From contig OZ024791.1 of assembly GCA_964017065.1 (NCBI GenBank), forward strand, positions 8,349,322 to 8,413,321: 64,000 nt of DNA, given 5' to 3'. A program made the position numbers and the translations under genes. The DNA comes from Haliclona indistincta. Taxonomy: Eukaryota; Porifera; Demospongiae; Haplosclerida; Chalinidae. The notes under the pieces are model-generated. The model was not told the origin of the DNA, made no database searches, and saw only the letters and a list, made by a program, of their open reading frames with translations. Positions 1 through 11,450 of the stretch are shown here, one piece after another (positions within the stretch are counted from its first letter, which is position 1; each line of letters opens with the position of its first letter).

Positions 1-1521
1 TAGAAAGCAAAGGAAGACACCGATGGTCAAAGAGACTAGCGAAGAAGCGACTAATCTCACATCAGCCGGTAGCTGTTGCTCCACCCCCTCCTCCTCCCCC
101 TCCCCCACCTCCTCCGCCACGTCTTCAATCACTAACAGCTAAACCTCACCCTCTACTGGTAAGTGATCCTTTTGTGTGTGTGTGTGGTAGCCATACCATC
201 TCCACTACAGCGTAGATCTGATAGACTCAGGCAAAGACAAACCTCCTTTGAAAAAAACACAAGGTACTTCCGAGATTTTTACTATAGCTGGTATACAGTG
301 CCCTGGGATTTCCCCCTGGAATTTCACCAAAGTATATTGAATGATAACACCCTAATTATTGTGGCTATAACACGTTTATAAATATTATTGTGTATATAAC
401 TATCAAAAAATGGCAACAAAAGTTGTCTAATAGTCGTCAGTGTCTGGGGGCCCAGGTGCCCTGCTGTTGTGTTTCCCCCTGGCAAAGGTCCTGTATGAAA
501 CCTAGCTGCTATAGTCTTGCCATCTGGTTCTTGACTCTGTGGCGGCATTGACTTCAATTCAATACTTATACTTTGTGTTGGGCCTTGCCCAGTTATCGGC
601 TTACAGCATTAAGATGATACATGCATGTTTTCAACAACATATCAATGAGACAGTGCATAAGAAATGGTCTCACTCTTTTTCAAACAATAACAGAATCCGT
701 GTGGTCTCACGCACACACATACTTCCTAGATTTTTACTATGGCTGCTACAGTCTTGCCATCTGGTTCTTGTCTCTTGCGGCATTGACTTCAAATGCAATA
801 CTTTGCGTTGGGCCTTGTCCAGTAATGATATGTGCATGTTTGTTGGATCCTTTTCATGTTTTCAACAAGATATCATTTGAGACATACCGTATAGCTAGAA
901 ATTTGGAGGGTAAAATTTTGGCAATTGACGTTTTGACAAATTTAATTTTGGTGCCCAGCGCCTGGTTCACGTATTACATGTACTGTAATAGAAAAGGCGC
1001 ATTTTATTTTAGCGAATGGTTGACGATTTTCCGCTGTAGTGCATAAGAAATGGTCTCTTTCTTTTTCAAACAATAACAAAGAATCTTGGTTGACTTATCA
1101 CTGCATCGTGACCATGAGTTACCTGCTAGGCAACATTCCTTGTGTCGCGTGGCCGTAGGTAGAGTTGGTATCAATTTTTTAGTTACAATGCAAGAAAAAG
1201 TACTACAGGCTCAAGATTTTGTTTTCTCTTCTCTTAGAAAGTACACAGATGTATTGGCTGAAATAGCATCTGCAGCACCTAGAAAGAATCTAAGAAAAAC
1301 AGTCGATGTAAGGTGAGTAGCAAGTGCAATATAACCTGCTACAGCTGACTTTCTCTCTCAGATCGCCTGGTGGTACGCCCATGGGAGGCTGGAAGAAGAA
1401 TAGTCTGATCCAGCCAGATGCACTGCCATACTTCAACACCAAGCTACTAGAGAAGTTCCGTCATGTTGCTGCCAGTCCTGCCTCTTCCTCACCTAACACT
1501 TCTTTAAACGACTTTCAATAA
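1..1521 (+). CDS. Mitochondrial fission regulator-like protein, 3' end (partial)
   Basis: The gene enters from the left edge. Exons that keep frame are about 3-153, 211-263, 1238-1312 and 1362-1521 (stop TAA). The first visible exon carries a run of 12 prolines. It is followed by a basic segment, then KYTDVLAEI, then RSPGGTP, then a Ser/Thr/Pro tail. Poly-Pro followed by a DVL..I..V.LR segment and an RSPGG motif is the pattern of the MTFR1/MTFR2/MTFR1L family, which promotes mitochondrial fission in animals. The acceptor before 1238 has a strong pyrimidine tract (TTCTCTTCTCTTAG). Intron 264-1237 is unusually long for this window and holds repeats. The family assignment is from memory of the motif order; the N-terminus lies outside the window. 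Confidence 0.6.
264..1237. repeat. Repeat-bearing MTFR intron
   Basis: This 974 bp intron contains a diverged tandem duplication: about 500-600 and 745-830 both read CTTGCCATCTGGTTCTTG then GCATTGACTTCAA. The phrase AAGAAATGGTCTC.CT...TTTTTCAAACAATAACA recurs at about 660 and 1045. Between about 883 and 1040 lies a segment starting ACCGTATAGCTAGAAATTTGG, which resembles a generic invertebrate MITE end. No coding potential is convincing. Confidence 0.45.
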
Positions 1522-1709
1522 CCTTATCTCTGTATTTTGCTCTTTGAATTATGACATATTTTTATGCAATGTCAGATACTGGTAGAAAGAGAAACAGCAT
1601 TGCATTCCTAGTTGCTGTCCTCCTAGTACTAAAGAACATGACTAATACATGTTCAAATGTACAGGATGTTGGTTTTCTCATCGACTACCATACGCACGGG
1701 GTATATGAA

Positions 1710-2535
1710 TTCGCTGGACTGGAGCCGCGTATTGGACTACTGGAATGGAGCAGTCCACTGGAGTGGACTACTGGATTAGTGGAGCTACCAATGTAGCGGC
1801 GTGCATGTATTTTGTGTATGCTTGATCAAGGACGGTCGCTAACGCGATAATAGTACTGCTCGAGTGCTTCTCCTCAACAAGCTCGTGGTTCTACATTTAG
1901 CTATGACTAGTTATGAGGTGTAACTGAAGTCTTGAACAACGGTGTCATATTCATGGGCACTGTGGCGACTGCTGCTACTAATTCGTATTATGCTGCTCAT
2001 GCCCTATCATCGCTTTGTCAAAGGTGGGATGTGTAGCCCTGCAATGGCCCACATTGACATCAACTAATGATTGCAGATCCTGGTTCTGCTAGATTGCCAT
2101 AGTCTACCTGCTACTGGTCATATCACTCACACACAACAATCTTCATGATATTGTCATGGGATGGCTTTGTTGCTGGCAAACTACCGGTAAATAAATAATA
2201 ATTTCAAGAATTCGGACATGTTTTGTTCACCTGTGGCCTCCTTTTAACTAGAATTTTGCCTGAGCAAATACTGATAATGGTCAAGAAAACACAAAAGTTA
2301 GTACTGCCAGACAAGTAAGAAAACAGTTATGAATCAAAATCCATCAGTGTTTTGATCAAGATGCCGAGTGTGAAAAGGAAACTGTGGCAATTGTACTGCA
2401 ACGTAGCTGGTATCTACACAAATCGAGTCAGCGCAAAATGATGACGTGTACGCCGCTAGCGCTCCAGTAGTCCACTCCAGTGGTCCATTCCAGTAGTCCA
2501 ATACGCGGCTCCAGCCCAGCGAAGTCATATACTCG
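1710..2535. mobile_element. Inverted-repeat (MITE-like) insertion upstream of GPCR copy 1
   Basis: The segment at about 1712-1790 (GCTGGACTGGAGCCGCGTATTGG and onward) is the near-exact reverse complement of about 2458-2530. The inner parts carry short repeats of CTACTGGA / GTGGAC type. The corresponding stretch upstream of GPCR copy 2 (about 18770-18800) reads straight through without it, so it inserted after the duplication. It ends about 45 bp before the ATG of copy 1. I could not settle the target-site duplication. There is no transposase ORF, so it is non-autonomous. Confidence 0.6.
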
Positions 2536-2579
2536 TACACGCGCACCTTGCAGTCAATAATATTTCGTCACCAGCAAGA

Positions 2580-5500
2580 ATGGAGCCAACACGCTTGATC
2601 TTGCTGGGCGTTCTTATGTTTGCATTCGCTTCTAAAGAAATTGCAGCGCAAGATGAAGGTATAGATCTAGATCACAGGCTGAGCAACTTGGACTACTTTT
2701 TGTTCCACAGATGGTGCCTTCCTTACCGTTGTTCCTAAAGATGAGGAGCGTCATGTTCAGTCGCACACTGTGCGGTTGACATGCGTTGCTTATGGCGTTC
2801 CTTTCCCTAACGTGACCTGGACCCGTCTCCCGAACACAGTTCTAACGAGCAACATAGTTACTAACACCAGTACTGTGAATGGTACCACGGAGGGTGGCTT
2901 GGTGACCAGCACTCTCACACTATGCGATGTACAGCAGACAGACAGTGGACTGTACCGCTGCAAAGCCAGCAATGGAGTAACAGCCAGCCCTCCGCCGGAA
3001 GACTTCATAACTAAAAAGAACTTCTCTTTGGTCATCATCCCTATAGGTAAGTGCTCAGCTGACGCTAGAGGGATCAGAACGGCACCTCGTTAATTTTATG
3101 CGCACTTAAGTGGGCGTGCAAACTAGCGGCACCTTTTATGCGCACTTAACTTAAGTGGGCGTGCAAACTAAATGCTAAACTCATGAAAATCTTAAAAAGC
3201 TTCGCCTAACTGCGAAAACTCGTGGCTAACACGCTAACCAGTGGATAAGAGCGCTACAGCAGTTTTCACGCTTCATGCAAATTGGATTCGTACAGTAATT
3301 TGCAGGTCCGTTGAAATTGCTTGCTTAATTCCGTACCTCTGCGTGACACTTTGTATCGCTCTGTGAGCCACGGAAGTTGTTCAGATGAGCTAACTATGTT
3401 CTCTACAAGACCGCTCCTGGGAGTCTTCTATGACCAAACTCAACACTCGTTGCCTACTACCAACTCACAATATTACCATGTGCTTCTTCATAAATAGATA
3501 TGGCTATTTTTAGACTAGTGGGTGATGTATACAGCCTTAGCGCAGTGCAGTACTTGTTTGTTTCTGGCGCCCATGGCTCTGAGCGTACTCCAGCAAATGA
3601 CGTCGCTCGCCGTCACTGCTCATCATTTCTCGATGAATTTCATTAATTTTTAATTAATTGATTGTCGTTTTAAACAGGGCCTTCGGCCCTAGCTAAGGAT
3701 CATCGGGAGGGTCGTTCTAAACAGGGCTTCTGGCGAATAGTCGAGCAATTTGCTAAAAACTTAAGTTTCTGCAAAAAAAAAACAACAAAAAGCACGCATA
3801 CAGCTGGAATCGAACCCCGAACGATGGCATTGAGTCTCGTTAAGCGGAGACTTCCTAATTAATAGGGTTCTCCTCAGCTCTCGCGTTATGCGAGTCATCA
3901 TCGATACTAATTGCTATAAAGGCTTGTTTGTAGCACTAAGTTTAACATACAGCTAAACCCAAAACCCTAAAAACCTTCTCCTAACTGCGCAAGGTAGGGA
4001 GGGTCTTCCTAACTAACTAAGGATCGTCGGGAGGGTCTTCCTAACTAAGGATCGTCGGGAGAGTCTTCCTAACTAAGGATCGTCGGGAGGGTCGTCCTAA
4101 ACCGGGCCTTCGGCCCTTACTCCTTAGTAAGCCTAAGGATCGTCGGGAGAGTCGTCATAAACAGGCCTCAACTAAGGATGGAGCTAAAACTTAACTTTTA
4201 TAAATATTCTACGAGAATCGAACCCTGACTAGTGATGGGCGATACCGATACTAAGTATCGATATTTTCGATACTAACGGTGCCGATACCAATATCGATAC
4301 GCTAAACGAAGTATCGATACCCTCAGCAGTCACGTGACCTATAGCCGCACCCACGACACGCCTACAAACACGTGTACTATACTAACAGTAAACAATTATG
4401 AGCAAAGCTGGAAAACGCAAAAGAAGTGCTGTTTGGTCGTATTTCGAGAAGGGAGAGTTAGAAGGAGACGCCAAGTGTAAGATCTGTGGTGATCCCGTGA
4501 AGACTAGCGGCAATACTTCCAACCAAATCAAGCATCTAAAACAAGACGACTAACCACATCCGGTATCGGTATCGTTTTGTATCGATACTTTCGATATTTA
4601 CGGTCCAAGTACTCGGTATCGTATCGGTTTAGCAATTGCTGGTATCGCCCATCACTAACCCTGACCGTCTGCATCACAAGCCACCATACTAAACCGCTGT
4701 GCCACCGAACCAACTGACCGGTCGGTGCTACAAACAAGCCTTTATAGTAATTCTAGACTGTACGCGCGCGCACAACGCGAGTGCTGAGGAGAACCCTGCT
4801 TAACGAGACTGATTGCATTACAGAGGTTTTCGGTTCAGCTATCGGTCAGAAATCATTTGTTGAGTCGTTCTCCAGTAAACGTATTGATGAGTTTGTGGAA
4901 GAAGTCATTCAATTATCTGTCTTTGCCAAGAGTCAACCTCATGCTGCCTTCTCTGTTTTGACTCATGGCCTGATCGGTAAATGGTCTTTTTTAGCCCGTA
5001 CTACACCTGATATCACTCATTTGTTAGAACCCCTTGAATCTGCCTTGTCTTGCAAACTAATTCCTCAGTTGACTGGTCAGGGTATACCTTGTGCTAATGA
5101 AAGACAACTGTTTTCACTTCCAGCCAGGCTGGGTGGACTTGGAATCATTAATCCTGCTGAATCCGCTGATAGTCAGTACAACAACTCTAGAGATGTGTCA
5201 AGACCCCTAGTTGATCTCCTTCAGGTACAAAATTGTCTTTACTCTGCTGAAGTTTTCAATGCTCAGCAAACAATCAAATCTGAACTCAAGTCTTCAAGAA
5301 GAGCTGTACTTAAGGAGAAAGCATCATTATTACAAGAATCTCTTCCTGAATCTCTAAGATTGGCAGTAAACTTGGCCCAGGAAAAGGGAGCGTCCATTTG
5401 GCTTACTGCATTGCCCATTGTAGCCTCGTACCCAGGCTCTCTCAGGGGGGGTACGACAAGCTAATTTAATATGACGTATTGTTGACATACCTCACGCCCA

Positions 5501-8500
5501 CTAACGAATAATGATATGCAGGAATGTATGCAGGATAGTTTAAACAGTTTGCCATCGCGCTATAGTACATGATATCGAGCTCAAGCGTGCATTGTTTACA
5601 CTCCAGGTCAAGGCAATTAATATTCCAGAACAATCTACTGAAAATAGCTGAAACAAGTTTTCTGCTGTTATAGTGATTGGACAACATTTGTGCGTATTGC
5701 AGCCAGAGTTTGTGCGTCACAGTCGCAATTTCTTTATATTATTAACCGACTGATGCTCAAGAACGATAGCAATGCTGTTTTGATTACGTTGGTGCTTTCT
5801 TGGGTGAATAATTTTGCCAACCAATTATCTATCTTCATCTCTCTGTACTGCAAAAACTAAAAGAGGTACGGGTGGGGTACGGTAGCTTAAACGAAAGGTC
5901 TTGGGCAGTAGAATCCATTTCGCAACATACTTACCGGTCAAATTGTCCTCGAAAGGCGTAGCAGACCAGGAAAGACGCAATGTATTCTGGTTTACTAAAT
6001 TATTGCCTACGTGAAGCTACGTCAGCATTACGTCAGAATAAATTAGCTTGTCGTACCCCCCCTGAGGCTCTCTGGCGGAGATTTAATTATGCGTGGGTGT
6101 TGAAATGCGGGGGTGGCGATTGAGAGCCTGGTATCCACTGATTCGCACATGCGCAGACGATTCATGGAATTCCATGAATCCGTATATTTTAGTTCACTAT
6201 TGTGTTACTTTGCGTCACGTTTACGGATTGATTGCTTCTGATCGTGCACTATGGCTATGCTGTTGGCTATGTACATTTGCGGCGCGTTCCAGATAGTTTT
6301 TAGGCTGTTAAGAGAGCAGACAACTGGAGAGAGTTGCTCGCACGCTAGAACAAGTCTACCAGGCATTACACTTGGACGTACGAGGCTATACCTTAGTCTT
6401 GATAAACTGGAACGCACCTCGTGGAGCTACACTGGTCATATGCTTTGTGCAGGCATTGTCCCACTTGATGCGCTCTTATGGTAGGCAAGGTCAGGCTTGT
6501 GGGAGACGCAGACGCTCGATCAATGGAGTGAAGGCGCAGCCATGTTGTAAACAAAGACGTCATAACGATATCTCGGTGGGCGTTAACACGTCATTGCACG
6601 TGATTCTGCTCTGACAGCTCATTAATTCAAAACGCTAGATACCAGGCTCTCAATCGCCACCCCCGCATTTCAACACCCACGCATAATTAAATCTCCGCCA
6701 GAGAGCCTGGGTACGAGGCTATGCCCATTGCTGAACACAATTTTGCATTACATAAGTCAGCTTTTCGTGACGCTTTGGCACTGCGGTATGGGTGGCCCCC
6801 AGCAAGATTACCTCTCAAATGTGTGTGTGGTTCTGATTTTGTAGTCGAACATGCCTTGAATTGTCCCAGAGGAGGACTGCCCTCTCAACGCCACAATGAG
6901 TTGCGTGATCTCACTGCTACATTGCTTTCTGAAGTATGCCATGATGTTGACGTAGAACCAGAGCTACAACCACTTTCAGGAGAGAATATGCACTATCGTA
7001 CTGCAATTACCACCGATGGAGCACGTCTTGATGTGAAAGCACAAGGGTTTTGGGGTAATACAAACACCAAAGATTACTTTGATGTCAAAGTCTTTAATCC
7101 TTATGCAAAGTCCTATAGAAAAAGACCTCTTTCACACACCTTTTCTCAAATGGAACAACTCAAGCGCAGATCCTATGAAGAACGTGTTAGAGACGTTGAA
7201 CATGGTACCTTCACACCATTGATTTTTGCGGCGACAGGAGGTCTAGGCCGAGCAGCCTCTGTGATGTACCGCAGATTGGCATCTAAACTTGCTGATAAAT
7301 GGAACGAGCCATACGGTACGGTGATGGGCTGGTTAAGATGTCAGATTAGCTTTTCTTTGACGAGATCAGCAATTGCCTGTTTGAGAAGCTCAAGAGTGTC
7401 ACATTGCCATATTCCCTACAGTCTACAGTACCTCTTACTGTGAGGGAATCTCACATTGAACTATGAACTTATCTAATCATCCATTTTATTTTTATTTCAC
7501 TCACTCAAAAAAAACGGTCAAAAAAATTACAAGAGGTTTTCCAAGATTTTGCCATTTTCAACCGAAAACCGTCGAGCGTTGTGCACGCATGCGTACTATC
7601 AAACATGCGCTTAATTAATAATATTGCTTAGGGAGGCACGGCCGGTGAGCTGAGAGAGAGGTGTGGCTTGGCAATTAAGCGCATGTTTGATAGTACGCAT
7701 GCGTGCACAACGCTCGACGGTTTTCGGTTGAAAATGGCAAAATCTTGGAAAACCTCTGTACAAGCCACCGAACTAAACCGCTGAGCCACTGCTGACCAGT
7801 CTATGCTGAAAACAAGCCTTTATAGTTATTATAGTGAACTCCTCAAATCAGCAAGCACTGTCCATATCCACCACGAGTGCAGTCATTAATCAGCACTAAA
7901 CTACTTTGCGAGTGCAGACAAAGAGGCTTAGAATCAAATTGAACTTCTGGAATGCTCGGTTTACTCTTTGTTTTACAAGCACTGGGTTGCTCCTTGGAAG
8001 CCACGCCCACTATTTTAGCTGTTTGCAGCTTGCGCGATCAAGAGACGCACGCAGGGTTACTGAATTTTGGTGATTGTGATAGACAGGAGATGGCTCTACC
8101 CTTCCAACGTGTTTCTGTATCGCAATCGTGTTTTCTTTGAGCATAAATTGCACTGAAACAATATCATGAGTTGCCGAACATAGATTGCTCGACCCCGGGG
8201 TCTTTGGAAAAGAAAATTACCAACGGCAAGACGAGAGCTTTTCAATTTTAGCTCGTTGTAATGCTGATGGATGAAGGTGTTTGCAGTACTGACTTGCAAT
8301 CCCGCCCTATTCGTTTATCAGTCACTAGGTCTGGTGCCAGATAATAGATTACTTTTGCCGAACATCAATGTTTTCGGCTACCCACTTTCTTCGTTTCCAC
8401 AGTAGACAAAGAAGCAGTTACGACTAGCTGCAAATTTGCAATGCAGGCAGAGGAAGTGTGTGTCTATACGTCGGTCAAGTTTGATCTGTGTAGCGCATTT

Positions 8501-11385
8501 GCAAGTGTACGAGCGAGTGGCCGATAATAGATGGTGGCCGAATATAGGTGCTACTCCTTGGCAGCCACGCCCACTACTTTGGCTGACTGCAGCTTGCGCG
8601 ATCAACGTACGGTAGGGTTACTGAATTTTGGTGATTGTGATAGACAGGAGATGGCTCTACTCAACCAACGTGTTTTTGTATCACAATCGTGTTTTCTTTG
8701 TGCACAAATTGCACTGAAACAATATCATGAGTTGCCGAACATAGATTTCTCGACCCCGGGGAAAAGAAAATTTTCCGGACGGCAAGACGAGAGCTTTCAA
8801 TTGTAGCTCGTTGTAATGCTGATGGATGAAGGTGTTTGCAGTACTGACTTGTAATCCCGCCCAGTTCGTCTATCAGACTGGTGTCCGAAAATCGAATTTT
8901 GCTGATAATACTAAATGTTTCGCAGTTACTATTTTACGGTCTACCGTAAAAATAATCCCCCTGGCTATTTTTACGGCATTCGCCTAGCTACTAAACCCTA
9001 AACCCTGACCCCTAAAAAAACCTCCTAACTGTGCAAAGTTGGAAGGGTCGTCCTAAACCGGACCTTCGGCCCTTGGGGTCGAGAACTGATGTCGTAACTA
9101 GCTAAAAAACTTAAGTTCTTTGTAAAAAAAGAGAAAAAACATTCCTGCAGAGAGATTCGAACCCTGAACGTCTGCATTACAAGCCACCACACCAATCCAC
9201 AGGAACTGCTGACCGGTCACTGTGTGTGTCTATACGTCGGTAAAGTTAAATCTGTGTAGCCATATTCTTTTTGCTGCCCTCGCGCCTCGAAGGGAGCTTC
9301 CTCATCTTATCCCAAACCGCCAATCTCGTCCCGCTGATATCTTTCTCCTTAGCTGGGATCGTGGCCGCCCTGCTGCTCGGGACATCTCAGTCATTTCTAC
9401 TCTCCAGAATCTCACTGTCCAAGTAGCTGCATCTACTTCCGGCCATGCTCTTCAGGTCGGCGAATTGAAAAAAGGAACGCTCCATGATGCCTCTTGTGCT
9501 GCTATTGGTGTAACTTTGTCCCTGTTCTCTTTGAGGCTCTGGGGGCCCGGGCCTCAGCTCTCTCACTACCACGACCATTTCCACTATCGGTCGCCACCTG
9601 GGCAAACGTATTGGTTCCCCACCAGCAGACACCAATTTCAAAAATGTTCTATTGCATTGTGGAGGGGAAACGCTGCTCTATGATTGAACAGAATCTCCAC
9701 CGTCTCTCCCAGAGTCGATGGCATTATTTAACTTGTTCATTTTATCTATTTATTCCTGATAAATAAACCTTTTACATGTATTTGGAAAAAAAATGTAGCC
9801 ATATGGTGTAGCGTATTTGCAAGTGTACGTGCGAGTGTCCGATTATAGATGGTGGCCGAATAATAATAGGTGGCTTACTCTAATTGTTGTGTTCCCAAAT
9901 TCAGTTTTTTTTTCCGCAGAAATTCCCAGGCTAGTGCTTTTTTCTCCGGACAAAGTATCGGCAGAGAACAGCACTACGATACGCCTGGTCTGTTCAGCTA
10001 CTGGTGTACCCAACCCAACTTTTAACTGGACCGTTGATCGTGCCTCGGTCCCCATGCCATCATCAGAACCACTGACAGAATACACAAATACAACATCTAT
10101 GAACGGCACAGAAATAGTGACCTCAGTTATTGAAATTTGCTTGGCAAGAGTAGGAGACAGTGGTAGGTATACCTGCATTGCATCTAATGAGAGAGGAAAT
10201 GATTCAATGGCTATTGATTTGACATTGACAGGTGAGTTGTGTTGTGCCATGACTATCGGCTTATCATGACACCATTACACAGTACCACCAAGTTTTGATC
10301 AGCCTACTTCGGACCAATCAGTGGAGGTGTTTAGAGGAGACACGACAACGTTGAAATGCTCTGGTAGAAGCTATCCACAAGCTAATGTTACATGGCTGAG
10401 GAATGGAGTGGCTTTGACAAATAACTCCAAGTACTCCATTATTGGAAATCTTTCCACTCCTTTCATTGAGAATACGTTAACATTCGGTAGCTCGATCACA
10501 ATTAATAGCTTGGTTAAGGTGGATGAAGGCAATTACACATGTCAAGCTCAAATCGGAGACTTGAATTCGACAGCAGAGATTGACTTCAGAGTGACTGTGA
10601 TAATACCGGGTAAGCTATCCATTCATCATGAATTTGAATCTCACTATTTTGTTTTGCAGTGGCTCCAACTATCATTCTGCGCCCTCCTTCTAACATAACC
10701 ATACAGGCCAATGAAACAGTTCGCCTGACATGTTCTGCTACTGGAGTGCCGACCCCAAACATCACATGGTTCAACTCCACTGACGATCAGCTCATGAATG
10801 ATACCAACATTCGTGTATTCAACAAGCAAGAGATTATCAACGGCACAACAATCGTGACATCAGTACTACAACTGTGTTCCATCAGGATAGCAGATGCTGG
10901 CGCATATCTATGTGAAACAGGAAATGACTCCATTACTGTAGATGTCCTGGTACAAGGTGAGATATTAGGAAAATTTCCCAGTACTCATGTATCCTTTCAC
11001 TTGTGCATATCCATACAGTGCCAGTCCAAGTAACAAATGGCTCACTTCAAAGGAACTTAAGCAGAAAAGAATTCGAGGATGCTAGGCTAGTGTGTGCAGT
11101 TAGTGGACACCCTCTTCCTACTGTGACTTGGATGAGAAATAGCACACTTCTGAACACTGACATGAAGTATATGATTGTTAATACAACTGGTCCAATGGAC
11201 TCACAAATCCCTGGACTCATGGGAGTTACCAGTACACTGACTATCAGTGATCTTAATCTAGATGATACTGATAACTACATCTGTCATGCAAAGAATGAGA
11301 ACTCCTCCAAAGAAGTACAATACTCCCTCACAGTGACATCTCCAGGCAAGTAAACTCCAGCAGTTAAATCCCTCTCTAATCTCTT

Positions 11386-11450
<65 letters not shown>

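Larger units (their letters stand above)
4810..7443 (+). mobile_element. LINE-type retrotransposon C-terminal region, split by nested insertions
   Basis: Two open segments, about 4810-5420 and 6722-7443, belong to one ORF. The first has a region typical of the part downstream of the reverse transcriptase core (LPARLGGLGIINP, SIWLTALPI). The second continues with HKSAFRDALALRYGW, a Cys/His knuckle (CVCGSDF..EHALNCPRGG) and a DVKVFNP segment typical of restriction-like endonuclease-style C-termini of animal retroelements. Excluding the TIR insertion and one target-site copy, the frame is continuous. The RT core itself is missing, so the copy is 5' truncated. A fragment of a SINE-like head (about 4770-4808) precedes it. 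Family naming is from memory. Confidence 0.8.
3068..9880. mobile_element. 6.8 kb block of nested transposons within GPCR-1 intron 2
   Basis: The intron 2 ends (3047-3067 and 9881-9919) match the whole 57 bp intron 2 of copy 2 (19296-19352), so everything between was gained by copy 1. The gain includes at least two SINE bodies, a BED-finger hAT relative, a LINE C-terminal region split by two nested TIR elements, a 229 bp palindromic element, a duplicated segment and a poly-A LINE copy. Splice sites remain intact at both ends, so the receptor can still be spliced if a 6.9 kb intron is tolerated in this compact genome. Confidence 0.8.

Noticed and set aside
8096..8806. Small ORFs in the 8-8.9 kb repeat
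   Set aside because: They sit in a duplicated non-coding segment within an intron and have no domain.
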